From assembly GCA_035551935.1 (NCBI GenBank), contig DASZMJ010000084.1, positions 1-46,271 of the forward strand: DNA of 46,271 bases, given 5' to 3'. This stretch comes from DASZMJ01 sp035551935 (GTDB lineage Bacteria; Planctomycetota; Planctomycetia; Isosphaerales; Isosphaeraceae). The notes below the pieces were generated by a model. That model was not told where the DNA came from. It did not search any database and saw only the letters and a list, made by a program, of their open reading frames with translations. Both the position numbers and the translations under genes were made by a program. Of this stretch, positions 32,492-42,131 are shown in pieces. Positions within the stretch are counted from its first letter, which is position 1; each line of letters starts with the position of its first letter.

Positions 32492-33409
32492 TCAACCGCG
32501 GACGGCCCCCGCGCGGCGCCCACGGCGCGGGACGTTGCCGTCGACGCGCGGCTCGGGGGCGCCGTCGAGGGCCTGGCCGGGCGTGATCGCGTCGAGCCGG
32601 GCGCGGACGCGGGCGGCGTACTCGGGCGAGAGCTCGAAGCCGAGGTAGCGGCGGCCGAGCTTCTTCGCGACCGCCAGCGTCGTCCCGCTGCCGGCGAACG
32701 GGTCGAGCACGACGTCCTCGGGATTCGAGCAGGCCCTGACGATCCGACCCAGGAGCTGCTCGGGCATCTGGCAGCCGTGCCAGCCGGCGCGTTCCTTGAA
32801 CGTGCCGCAGACGCGCGAGACGTACCACGTATCTTGATCCGGCGCGAAACCCTCCGGCACGTCCTGTGGCCGGAGGATCCACGTGTCGTCCGGCAGCCGG
32901 CCCTTCGGGTTGGCGCGACGGTCGGCGTACACGAGCTGCCGCGCCGAGGGGACGCGGATCGCCTCGTCGTTGAACGTGAAGGCACCCTTGTCCTTCACGA
33001 AATAAAAGAGATGCACATGGCTCCGGCTGAACTTCTTCGTGCAGTTCACGCCGAAGGTGTAGTACCAGATGACCCAGCTCCGCAGCGAGAGGCCGAGGTC
33101 GCGGTGGGCGATCACCTTCAGCTCGGCGGCGAACTCGTCGCCGATGGCGAGCCAGAAGGTGCCGTCGGCCTTCAGGACGCGGACGACCTGGGCCATCCAG
33201 TCCTTCGACCAGTCGAGGTAGTGGCCGGCGTCCTTGCTATCGTCGTAGACGTCGTAGTCATACCCGATATTGAACGGCGGGTCCGCGAACGCCAGGTCCA
33301 CCGTCCCGGCCTTCAACGCCTTCAGGCCCGCGACGCAATCCCCCTCGACCAGCCGATCGAACCCCACCGCGTGGCCGTTCCCGTTCGCGCTGCCGTTCGC
33401 ATTGCTCGA
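32492..33409 (-). CDS. DNA methyltransferase, N6-adenine/N4-cytosine type
   Basis: With the GTG at 33409 (GAGGGGG upstream) the product is 305 residues; an ATG at 33484 would add 25 residues of repeat-like sequence. The catalytic motif DPPF (D44-F47) comes first and the SAM-binding motif FAGSGT near 250 comes last, the order of beta-class enzymes. DPPF suggests adenine N6 methylation. Between them lies an aromatic region (WVIWYYTFGVN) and CTKKFSRSHVHLFYFVK, which is typical of this family. The target site cannot be read from the sequence. No restriction enzyme gene is adjacent, so it may be an orphan epigenetic methyltransferase. Confidence 0.85.
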   Translation of the reverse strand, partial: SSNANGSANGNGHAVGFDRLVEGDCVAGLKALKAGTVDLAFADPPFNIGYDYDVYDDSKDAGHYLDWSKDWMAQVVRVLKADGTFWLAIGDEFAAELKVIAHRDLGLSLRSWVIWYYTFGVNCTKKFSRSHVHLFYFVKDKGAFTFNDEAIRVPSARQLVYADRRANPKGRLPDDTWILRPQDVPEGFAPDQDTWYVSRVCGTFKERAGWHGCQMPEQLLGRIVRACSNPEDVVLDPFAGSGTTLAVAKKLGRRYLGFELSPEYAARVRARLDAITPGQALDGAPEPRVDGNVPRRGRRAGAVRG

Positions 33410-33519
33410 CACCGGCCGTCCCCCTCGTTGCCGACGCTGGTTGCTCGGCCACCCGGCGCGCAAGCCGAGTGGCCTCCTGGACATTCTAACATGCGGAGGG
33501 AGATGGCGCGACTTGGAGG

Positions 33520-33828
33520 CTATCCGGAAGGCTCTCTCTTGAAGTCTTCCGCCGCCTCCCGCACGTTGGGATCCGGATGACCCAACCCCAGCGAGACAAA
33601 TCGCTGGACGAGCTCGGGGTCCAATAACTCGGCCAATTCGAGGAGGCGGCGGTATTCCCAATAGTCGGACAGGTCGAGGGCTGCGATGGCGACCGGCTCA
33701 ATATGCTCCAATACCCATCCCCTCGGCAGCGCAAGGACCCTCGATCGCCCCCGCACGATCAAGCCGGCGTTCTGCGGCTGACATGCCAGTTCGATGCTCG
33801 AGCGCAGGTCATCTATTGAGGGGTTCAC
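33520..33828 (-). CDS. Hypothetical protein, leucine-rich helical
   Basis: The frame is open from 33879 (TTG), but a plausible promoter -10 (TATAGT on the minus strand at 33859-33864) suggests a later start; GTG 33828 gives 102 residues. The core IEPVAIAALDLSDYWEYRRLLELAELLDPEL and RFVSLGLGHPDPNVREAAEDF is helical and looks like HEAT-repeat or immunity-protein types. No partner gene fits. It lies between the methyltransferase and the sigma-54 activator on the same strand. The start is uncertain. Confidence 0.5.
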   Translation of the reverse strand: MNPSIDDLRSSIELACQPQNAGLIVRGRSRVLALPRGWVLEHIEPVAIAALDLSDYWEYRRLLELAELLDPELVQRFVSLGLGHPDPNVREAAEDFKREPSG

Positions 33829-33909
33829 GGGCAATCGCCGAGTGGTTCTCGGCCCCACACTATACCGGCCGGGTGGCAAACTCGCGTGAAGACGTGCGAT
33901 TCCAGAGAT

Positions 33910-34995
<1,086 letters not shown>

Positions 34996-35176
34996 GGGCT
35001 TCGTTGGCGCGTCCTTCCCGAGGGGCCGCGGCCGGCCGGGGGCCCGGCCGGCCGGCCCCCCTTCGGTCGTCACCGATTCCTGGTCCTCGGGGCTTCGGCT
35101 GGGGACTCGGGCGCCGGGGCCGACGCGGGAGGGTCGTCGGGCGTCCCGGCGCGGTCGGGGGTGGTTGCGGTCGGGG

Positions 35177-38100
35177 TCACGGGTTGGCGTCGCCCTCCAG
35201 GGCCGGCGGCGGGTTCGCGGCCGGGGGCGCCTTCTCGGCCGGCGCGGCGGCCGGGGACCCGGCCGGGGCCGCGGCGGGCTCGAGGCGATACGACTGGAGC
35301 AGGCCGCCGACGTCGACGGGCTTCGGCCGCAGGGCGCCGAGCACCGCCGAGAGCGCCGCGCGGAGGGCCGGGTCGGCCTCGCGGTTGAGCTCCTCGGCCA
35401 GCCGGCGCTCCTGGTCGTCGGCCAGCAACGGGCCGAACCGCTGGATGCTCCGCGCGAGCTGGCCGGCGGTGGCGATCCGGAACGGGGCCGGCCGCGACGG
35501 GTCGAGCGCCGCGTCGGCCAGGCCGCGCTGGGCCTCGACGCCCGGCACGTCGCCGAGCGCCGCGGCGGCGGGCAGGCCGATCGCCGGCACGTTCAGCGCG
35601 ACCGTCAAGGCCGGCCCGGCGCGGGCGATGTCGGCGTCGAACGGCGTGCCCGGCCGGCCGCCGAGCCAGCCGAGCAGGCCCGCGGCGCCCTGCGCGTACG
35701 CGGCGCGCTCGGCCTCGGAGAGCGGCCGGACCCCCAGGCGCTGGAGCACGCGGCCGACCTGGCGGCGGAGGAGGTCCGGGTCGCTCGTCGGCACGATCAC
35801 CGCGACCCTCGAGAACTGGCCGGCCAGCTCGTCGAGCCGCTGCCGGACCAGCGCCGGCCTCGGGCCGGCCGGGCGGGTCGGGTCGATGACGAGCACGCCG
35901 AGCACGTAGCGCGGCATCGACCCGCGATCCCGGGCCCGGACGCGACCCTTGACCCGCAGGTAGTAGCCGCCGTACTCCGCCGGTCCCCGGTCCACCTTCG
36001 AGGTCGCCAGCCCGATCTCGGGCCCGGCCTCGCCGGCGGCCTTGGGGGCCGCGTCGGCCTTGGCCTCGTCGTCGGCCTTCTTCTCCTCGTCCTTCGGCGC
36101 GGCCGCCCCGCCTGGCTTGGGGGCCGCCTCGGCGGCCGGCTTCGGCTCGGGCTCGGGGGTCGCGGGCACGACGTAATCGATCCGGCCGATCGGGTCGCTG
36201 CGCGCGACGACCAGGCCGTTGAGCTCGGGCTTGCCGCCGTGCCGGACCTCGCGCTCGAGCGTCATCTCGATGTCGCCGAGCTGGAGGCTGCTGGCCTCGG
36301 GGATGGCCAGGCGGGCGGCGATCCAGGTGCCGGGCGTCAGCGGGCCGATCCGGTAGTAATCCCCCTCGGCGTCGTTGTTCTGGAGCAGGCCGAGGACCCG
36401 CACGCGCGGGCTCAACGGCGGGATCAGCAGCGGGTTGGCGTGGAGGATGTCGTCGTTCGGCTCGATCTCGCGACCGGGCGCGATCGGCCCCGCGGCGAAG
36501 GAGGGGTCGAACTCCAGCGCGTCGGGCTGGACCAGGAAGACGGGCAGGGCCGCGGTCCTGGCGTCGGCGCGGAGGTTCGTGATGAGGTCGACGGCGCGCC
36601 AGTCGCCGCGCAAGGCGCTGGGCTCGATGAAGACGGCCTCGACGTCGGCCGAGTCGGCGGCCTGGCGGAAGCCTTCGGGGCCGTCGGGGGCCACGCTCGC
36701 CTCGTAGCCGAGCGCCCGCAAGGCCGCGGCGAACCGGCCGGCGCGGGATGCGGCGCCGTCGACGACGACGGCCCGGGGCGCCGCCGGGTCGGCGACGAAC
36801 CAGGCGAGCGTCGGCACCACGCGGCTCGAGCCGGGGAACGGCCGCTGCGGCTGCATCTCGACCAGCGCCCGAGCCGCGGCGAACCGGATGCGGCGATCGG
36901 GGGCCGACAGCGCCGCGACCAGCGCCGAGGGCCGCTTCGCGGCGGCGATCGCGTCGCGGTCCTCGACGCGGGCCAGCACCAGCGCCGTCGCGGCGGCCAG
37001 GTCGGTCTCGCCGTCGACGATGGCGCGACGGAGGACTTCCTCGAGCACGCCGGGGCCGGCGGCCAGCGCGATCGACGTCGCGGCCGGGTCGCCGGCCAGG
37101 GAGTTGGCCTCGAAGGCCGGCAGGCCGGCGCGGCGGACCCCGTGGCGGAGGGCCAGGCCGACGAACGTCGCCTGCGCGTCGAAGTCCGTCGGCGACAGCG
37201 CCAGCGCCCGACGCGCGGCGCGGATGCCGAGGACCGACTCGGCCTCGCCGCTCGACATCGCCGTCGCGACGGGTTGGTTCCCCCGCCACGACCAGACCTC
37301 GACGCGGCCGGCCGGGAAGGCATACGCATGGACCATGTACCGCCGCGCCTCGTCGGCCAGGACGCGGGCCGGGGTCCGCGGCCGGGCGGCGAAGGGGCGG
37401 CCGGTGAGCTGCTCGACGGCGTCGCGGGCGGCGTCGCGGAGCACGTCGGGCACGCCGGCCGCGGCGGCGAAATACGTCAAGGTCGGGATCGCCCTCGGGT
37501 CGCCGATCCGGCCCAGGGCGCGGGCGACGTCGGCGGCCTTGCCGGGATCGGGAGCCTCCAGCGCCGCCAACAAGGGCGGGACGGCCGAGCGGTCGAGCCG
37601 ACCCAGGTTCTCGGCCACCTGCGCCCGCGCGGCCGCGCCGCGGCCCTGGCGGTCGAGGGCGCGGAGGATCGCCGGCACGGCGTAGGGCCCGGAGGCGCGG
37701 AGCCGCTCGATCGCGTAGTCCTGCTCGGCCTGCGAGGCGGTCAGGGCGTTGACGAACCGCTCGATCCGCGCCGGGTCGGCGGCGTGCCGCTGCGCGGCGG
37801 CCTCCATCCGGTCGAGGATCGGCCGCGCCAGCGGGCGGGTCTCGGGGTACTCGTCGAGCCGCAGGACCGACCCGGCGCCGTAGCGGTCGCGGATCTCGAG
37901 CAAGAGCGCGTCGTCGACCCTGCCGCGGAGGAACGCCCGAAGGTACGGCACCGCCTGCGCCGGCTGGCCGGTCCGGACGAGGTAGTCGGCCGCGTCCCAG
38001 AGCTCCAGCGGCGTCTTCGGCTCCTTGGCGAACGTCTCCGGGCCCGCGACCTGCGCGCTCGCCGAGGGGACGATGAGGGACAACCCGCCCAGGAGGGCCA

Positions 38101-38209
38101 GGCCGAGCCACGCCGTCCGGGTGGCGGGCCGGGTCCGCGACGCTGGGGACCGGGGTTGCCGCGGACGGCAACCCCTGCCACCCGACCTCGATGTCTCGTA
38201 TCCATTCAT
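35177..38209 (-). CDS. Large exported HEAT-repeat protein with degenerate receiver-like and PPC-like domains
   Basis: The product is 1010 residues. The N-terminus (1-32) is partly encoded by a dispersed palindrome (38152-38175); the hydrophobic core of a signal peptide follows at about 33-53 (AWLGLALLGGLSLIV). HEAT/PBS-type helical repeats occupy about 150-460. Residues 479-565 resemble a response-regulator receiver (VVVDGAASRAGRF, ALRALGYEASVAPDG, ALPVFLVQP) but the phosphoacceptor position has E529. A PPC-like segment (REIEPNDDILHAN, NNDAEGDYYRIG) follows at about 580-660. The rest is a Lys/Ala-rich linker and a low-similarity region. The exported location and missing Asp exclude ordinary phosphorelay; a scaffold role is inference. 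Confidence 0.65.
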   Translation of the reverse strand: MNGYETSRSGGRGCRPRQPRSPASRTRPATRTAWLGLALLGGLSLIVPSASAQVAGPETFAKEPKTPLELWDAADYLVRTGQPAQAVPYLRAFLRGRVDDALLLEIRDRYGAGSVLRLDEYPETRPLARPILDRMEAAAQRHAADPARIERFVNALTASQAEQDYAIERLRASGPYAVPAILRALDRQGRGAAARAQVAENLGRLDRSAVPPLLAALEAPDPGKAADVARALGRIGDPRAIPTLTYFAAAAGVPDVLRDAARDAVEQLTGRPFAARPRTPARVLADEARRYMVHAYAFPAGRVEVWSWRGNQPVATAMSSGEAESVLGIRAARRALALSPTDFDAQATFVGLALRHGVRRAGLPAFEANSLAGDPAATSIALAAGPGVLEEVLRRAIVDGETDLAAATALVLARVEDRDAIAAAKRPSALVAALSAPDRRIRFAAARALVEMQPQRPFPGSSRVVPTLAWFVADPAAPRAVVVDGAASRAGRFAAALRALGYEASVAPDGPEGFRQAADSADVEAVFIEPSALRGDWRAVDLITNLRADARTAALPVFLVQPDALEFDPSFAAGPIAPGREIEPNDDILHANPLLIPPLSPRVRVLGLLQNNDAEGDYYRIGPLTPGTWIAARLAIPEASSLQLGDIEMTLEREVRHGGKPELNGLVVARSDPIGRIDYVVPATPEPEPKPAAEAAPKPGGAAAPKDEEKKADDEAKADAAPKAAGEAGPEIGLATSKVDRGPAEYGGYYLRVKGRVRARDRGSMPRYVLGVLVIDPTRPAGPRPALVRQRLDELAGQFSRVAVIVPTSDPDLLRRQVGRVLQRLGVRPLSEAERAAYAQGAAGLLGWLGGRPGTPFDADIARAGPALTVALNVPAIGLPAAAALGDVPGVEAQRGLADAALDPSRPAPFRIATAGQLARSIQRFGPLLADDQERRLAEELNREADPALRAALSAVLGALRPKPVDVGGLLQSYRLEPAAAPAGSPAAAPAEKAPPAANPPPALEGDANP

Positions 38210-38245
38210 GATCGGCGCCTCTCTCGACGGCCGGGGCCGGGGGAT

Positions 38246-39547
38246 TCAGGCCGGGTGGGCGGCGAGCGCCTCGCGCTCGGGGAGGGTCAGGTCGTCGTAG
38301 GTCTCGCGGCGGCGGACGAGCCGGGCGTTGTCGCCGTCGACGAGGACCTCGGCGGCGCGGGGGCGGGTGTTGTAGTTGGAGGCCATGACCATGCCGTAGG
38401 CCCCGGCCGAGAAGACGGCCAGCAGGTCGCCGCGGCCCAGGGCCGGCAAGGGGCGGTCCTTGGCCAAAAAGTCGCCGCTCTCGCAGACCGGGCCGACGAC
38501 GTCCCACGGCTCGGCCCCGGGGATCGCCGCCTCGAAGTCCGACGGGGGCGCGGGGAAGCCCGACGGCACCGCGACCGGCCAGATCCGGTGGTACGACTCG
38601 TACAACGCCGGCCGGATCAGGTCGTTCATCGCGGCGTCCTGGATCAGGAACCGCTTCTCCCCCGACTGCTTGGTATATAACACACGGCTCACCAGGATGC
38701 CGGCGTCGCCGACGACCACCCGGCCCGGCTCCATCGCCAGGCGGCAGCCCGTCTGCCTCACCGCCGGCACGATCACCTTCGCGAACTCGGCGATCGGCCG
38801 CGCCTCCCGCCCTTTGTAGTTGATCCCGTAGCCGCCGCCGATATTGTACCACGCGATCGGGTGCCCCATCGCTCGCAGCCGCGCGATGATATCCACCCCC
38901 TTCGCCGCGGCACTCGCGTACGGCTCGGTCGTCGTGATCTGCGAGCCGATGTGCATGTGCATGCCGATCATCGACACGGATTTCATCCCCCGCACCTGCT
39001 CGGCCAATGCGAGGGTGCGGTCGATGTCCATGCCGAACTTCGACTCCTTCTTGCCGGTCGACGTGTAGCGGTGCGTCTTCGGGTCGACGTCCGGGTTGAC
39101 CCGAGGCGCGATCGGCGCGACCTTACCCTCCTCCGCCGCCACCCGCGCGATCGCGTCGAGCTCGGCCTCGCTCTCGACGTTGAACATCAGGACGCCCGCG
39201 TCGAGGCCGGCCTTGATCTCCTCGTCCGTCTTGCCGACCCCGGCGAAGACCGTCTTGCCCGCGTCGCCGCCCGCCAGGACGACCCGGTGCAGCTCGCCGC
39301 CGGAGACGACGTCGAAGCCGCTGTGGTGCTCGGCCAGGACCCGCAGGATGCCCAGGTTCGAGTTCGCCTTGACCGAGTAGCAGACCAGCGGGTCGAGCTC
39401 GGCGAACGCCGTTTGCAGCGCCTTGAGCTGGCCGAGGATCGCCCCCTTGCTGTACACGTACAAGGGCGTCCCGAACCGCGCCGCCAGGTCGGCGACCGGG
39501 ACCTCCTCGCAGTAGAGCTTGCCGTCGCGATAGTGGAACTGGTCCAT
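38246..39547 (-). CDS. lysA: Diaminopimelate decarboxylase
   Basis: The product is 433 residues from the ATG at 39547; the frame is open to 39637 but that part reads through an inverted repeat. The enzyme removes CO2 from meso-diaminopimelate to make L-lysine and needs pyridoxal phosphate, which binds K60 (YSVKANSN). Other motifs are HMHIGSQ, NIGGGYG, the catalytic CESGD near the C-terminus and the fold-III segment AYGMVMASNYN. The length and motifs are typical. The gene follows nothing of the lysine pathway here; the large HEAT protein gene lies 36 bases downstream on the same strand. Confidence 0.93.
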   Translation of the reverse strand: MDQFHYRDGKLYCEEVPVADLAARFGTPLYVYSKGAILGQLKALQTAFAELDPLVCYSVKANSNLGILRVLAEHHSGFDVVSGGELHRVVLAGGDAGKTVFAGVGKTDEEIKAGLDAGVLMFNVESEAELDAIARVAAEEGKVAPIAPRVNPDVDPKTHRYTSTGKKESKFGMDIDRTLALAEQVRGMKSVSMIGMHMHIGSQITTTEPYASAAAKGVDIIARLRAMGHPIAWYNIGGGYGINYKGREARPIAEFAKVIVPAVRQTGCRLAMEPGRVVVGDAGILVSRVLYTKQSGEKRFLIQDAAMNDLIRPALYESYHRIWPVAVPSGFPAPPSDFEAAIPGAEPWDVVGPVCESGDFLAKDRPLPALGRGDLLAVFSAGAYGMVMASNYNTRPRAAEVLVDGDNARLVRRRETYDDLTLPEREALAAHPA

Positions 39548-39581
39548 CGTCTCTCTCGATTGTTCGTCGGTCGTGATGTCA

Positions 39582-39642
39582 GGCGTGTGCAACACGCCGT
39601 CTTCGTTGGGTGAATCGGTCGTTGCGGCGTGTTGCACACGCC
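39582..39642. repeat. Inverted repeat, 18-bp arms
   Basis: The arms 39582-39599 (GGCGTGTGCAACACGCCG) and 39625-39642 are exact reverse complements with 25 bases between them. It lies between the lysA start and the next upstream gene's stop. It belongs to the dispersed palindromes of this genome. No T-run follows. Confidence 0.8.
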
Positions 39643-39689
39643 CTACAGGTCCTCATTCTGACACACGAGCGCGGCCGCGCGGCACGACG

Positions 39690-40559
39690 TCAACGGTTCG
39701 CCTCCTCCAGATCGGGCACGGGTTCGGCAGGTTCGGGCGGCTTCTCGGGCTGGGGCAGGCTGGCGCGGTCGGAGCCGGCGGCGCGGCCGGGGTAGCGAGC
39801 GACCTCGCGGTGCCGGTTGTAGCGGAGGCACTGGCCGTAGAAGCTGTCGATGAACTGGCCGGCGGGCGGGTCGTGGAAGGCGACGACCTCGACGAGATCC
39901 TCCCAGCTCAACGCATGCATCTCGACCCGGTCGAGCGTCGGCTCGAACCAGTCGCGGAACCAGGCGTCGCGCTCGCCGCCGTAGTCTTGCACGCGGCTGC
40001 GGACCTTGGCGCGGATCGAATCCGCGGCGACCTCCCAGGCGAAGACGCCGTCGTCGATCCGCGCCCTCGGCGCGATGACGACGAACCCCAGCGACTCCAT
40101 GTCCTCCGGGTCGCGCTCGGCGCGTCGCAAGACCTCGGCGACGCACGCCACGCTCCGCGCCGCCTGGTCGTATCCCGGCGAGTTCTTCACCCCGGCCGAC
40201 AATCGATTGAAGATCTTCGCCTCCACCAGCACGAACTGCCGCGCCTCCGGCTTGAGCGACAACCCCGCCGTCCCGTGCTCGCCGATCGTGAAGTGGCCGA
40301 TCACCGCGTCGGCGTGCGTCCGCGCCTCCGCGAGCTTGTCGCCGCGATACCTCGGCAGGAACGCCGACGGCAGCCACGCCTCCGAGAACCACCGCCCCCC
40401 CTCCAGGGGCGACAGCGGGTATCGATCGCCGCCGTGCTCGGCGAACCAGTCGAGCGCGACGCGCAGGAGCCACTTCTCGTTGTACAGCTCGTTCGGCGGG
40501 AACAGCGGCTCCCCCCCCTCGCACGCCTGCAACATCGCCTTGATCCGCTCGGCGATCAT
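39690..40559 (-). CDS. PD-(D/E)XK-like hypothetical protein
   Basis: The product is 289 residues from the ATG at 40559. The segment FVLVEAKIFNRLSAGV followed by NSPGYDQAARSVACVAEVL has the E-x-K pattern and the next helix of a nuclease-type fold (VEAK). The N-terminal half is aromatic and charged, and the C-terminal tail is low-complexity Pro/Glu. The family is widespread but uncharacterised. It could be a nuclease or a protein that only keeps the fold. The operon partner is not obvious: lysA lies 142 bases downstream and a repeat zone upstream. Confidence 0.55.
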   Translation of the reverse strand: MIAERIKAMLQACEGGEPLFPPNELYNEKWLLRVALDWFAEHGGDRYPLSPLEGGRWFSEAWLPSAFLPRYRGDKLAEARTHADAVIGHFTIGEHGTAGLSLKPEARQFVLVEAKIFNRLSAGVKNSPGYDQAARSVACVAEVLRRAERDPEDMESLGFVVIAPRARIDDGVFAWEVAADSIRAKVRSRVQDYGGERDAWFRDWFEPTLDRVEMHALSWEDLVEVVAFHDPPAGQFIDSFYGQCLRYNRHREVARYPGRAAGSDRASLPQPEKPPEPAEPVPDLEEANR

Positions 40560-40894
40560 CGGAGTACCCACCTTCCCTAGCCCCACGCCTCGCCCCGGTC
40601 GACCTGTATTCGTCGGCTCCGGGTGGCCCCGGTTGCTCGCAACCGGGGCGGCGCAGCCGCAAGAGGTCCCCCCGGAACGCTCGGCCTTCCCCAATCACCT
40701 CTCGTCGCTGCGCGACCCCGGTTGCTCGCAACCGGGGCCACCCGCCCAGCCTACGTCACTGTTGCGAGCAACCTACGTCACTGTTGCGAGCAACCGGGGC
40801 CACCCGCCGTCAGATGGTTTGGAACCCAGGGCAAACGCATCTAATTCACAAATCCTTGTCTGCAAAGAACTTGCGACTAGTTGAATTCCGTGCA
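40560..40894. repeat. Repeat-filled gap with palindromes and a tandem duplication
   Basis: Two identical palindromes (40627-40648 and 40716-40737) have the core CCCCGGTTGC-TC-GCAACCGGGG. A 22-base unit is repeated twice in tandem at 40751-40772 and 40773-40794. From 40816 the sequence begins a long imperfect inverted copy of 40901-40961, which lies inside the end of the Mrr gene. No gene is evident in the gap. Confidence 0.75.
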
Positions 40895-40961
40895 CTAGAT
40901 TGCAAATCCTTGCAGGACAAGGATTTGCGAAACACGTGCGTTCGCCCTGGTTTGGAACCAG
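40816..40961. repeat. Imperfect inverted repeat of about 60 bp reaching into the Mrr gene
   Basis: The left part (about 40816-40877) and the reverse complement of 40901-40961 share CCAGGGC(A/G)AACGCA, then CAAATCCTTGT and CTGCAA, with a few mismatches. A smaller hairpin (arms 40902-40912 and 40918-40928) is nested in the right part. The right arm encodes the last residues of the Mrr protein. Confidence 0.65.
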
Positions 40962-41806
40962 TCTGGATCTACCGTTACTTTCTCCACTTTCTCGACCTTG
41001 ACGCCGAGCCTGAGTTCCTTCAACTTGGCTGCCAATTGCTCGCCGTCCATAAGATCAATTGGCGGGGCCCCATCCCTCGTCGCCTCTTTGACCGCATCTC
41101 TTGAGAAGGTGCCTGTCGTGATGAAGATCCCCTTGTCTGCCCTCCCCACCATCGCCCCGCGGAAGTCCCGGACCTCGCCGGCCGAAACGACGCCCAGATA
41201 TCGCTTGCATTGAAAAATGACATGAAAACTCATTATTCCATGAATTTTCGCGATCCCCTTTCCGTCGATCCCGCCGTCGCCCGACCGGCCCGTGACATGG
41301 ACCTCGACAAACCCGGACTCGCGAAGGATACGTTGGACAAGTCGCTCGAATGCGGCCGGCTCGAGTTGCTTCGTCAGGATCCTGTGCAACTCGGCTTCCC
41401 ATCCTTGGTCCACGTCATCGTCTACTGCGAGAGAAGGCTCATCCGGCTTCGACTCTGGTACACGCTCTCCTTGCTTCCGCGACTGGAGCCGAACCTGCTC
41501 AACGATCTCGTCCGGGTCAACCACGGGGACATTCTCCGCCTTCTCGGTCAGAGCCCAGATCCCCCGTGATGAATTGTTAATTAAATCATATTTCTTGAGA
41601 TAGGTCCGTGCCCAAGCCAGTCGATATTCCACCTCGGTCTCGTTCCTGGACTCTGGGTCGTGGAGTTGCTCTAACACCGACCCAGCGAGGTTCATCGACT
41701 CGATGACCTTATCGTTGATCTCCTTGATGGACCCCGAACCGCCTAGAGCCTTCAGGGCTTTGAGAATAGGATTGAAGGATTCGTAGAACTGCGGAATAAT
41801 CGCCAT
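40895..41806 (-). CDS. Mrr-type restriction endonuclease
   Basis: The product is 303 residues. An N-terminal winged-helix region (about 1-90, KALKALGGSGSIKEIND) precedes an acidic linker and a PD-(D/E)XK catalytic domain of the Mrr_cat type: FERLVQRILRESGF, then GRSGDGGIDG (D177, D181) and FQCKRY (Q199-K201). Enzymes of this class cut methylated or otherwise modified DNA. The start follows the small gene 41810-42046 after 3 bases, so the pair is translationally coupled. The last 19 residues (from about 285) are encoded by an inverted repeat, unlike the family. It is probably a defence enzyme; this is inference. Confidence 0.85.
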   Translation of the reverse strand: MAIIPQFYESFNPILKALKALGGSGSIKEINDKVIESMNLAGSVLEQLHDPESRNETEVEYRLAWARTYLKKYDLINNSSRGIWALTEKAENVPVVDPDEIVEQVRLQSRKQGERVPESKPDEPSLAVDDDVDQGWEAELHRILTKQLEPAAFERLVQRILRESGFVEVHVTGRSGDGGIDGKGIAKIHGIMSFHVIFQCKRYLGVVSAGEVRDFRGAMVGRADKGIFITTGTFSRDAVKEATRDGAPPIDLMDGEQLAAKLKELRLGVKVEKVEKVTVDPDWFQTRANARVSQILVLQGFAI

Positions 41807-41809
41807 TTC

Positions 41810-42046
41810 TCAAGCCATCAATGGGTAGAGGATCGACTCGAGGATCTCCGGGGTCAGCCCCCTCTGCTCCGCCTTCGCGCCCATCCGGTCCATCACCTCG
41901 CTGAGCGTCATCCGCCGAGGGTCGACCAGGTCCCGGAGATGAAGCCCGAGGATGAGGGCGATCTTCCGCTTCGTCTCGGCCGATGCCGCCTCATAGGCCC
42001 GCGCGGATTCGTCGTCGACGAGCACGGGCACCGTGGTCATTGACAT
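41810..42046 (-). CDS. Small antitoxin-like protein preceding the Mrr gene
   Basis: The product is 78 residues from the ATG at 42046, with GAGGAG 6 bases upstream; the ATG at 42040 is a second choice. The pattern ARAYEAASAETKRKIALILGLHLRDL followed by LSEVMDRMGAKAEQRGLTPEILESIL resembles short helical antitoxin-like proteins common in cyanobacteria and planctomycetes. It is normally found with or without a PIN toxin; here the following gene is an Mrr-type endonuclease 3 bases away. It might regulate that enzyme. The link is from gene order only. Confidence 0.65.
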   Translation of the reverse strand: MSMTTVPVLVDDESARAYEAASAETKRKIALILGLHLRDLVDPRRMTLSEVMDRMGAKAEQRGLTPEILESILYPLMA

Positions 42047-42131
42047 GCTCGACTCCTCATCGATTTTCAACTCCTCCGCGCAAGACACCTGCGACCATCT
42101 CCATCCTACAGAAGGAAACCTTCGAATACGA

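Noticed and set aside
40784..41104. Open plus-strand frame of 106 codons near the Mrr gene
   Set aside because: It overlaps the Mrr gene in antisense and starts in repeats; the Mrr frame has catalytic motifs.
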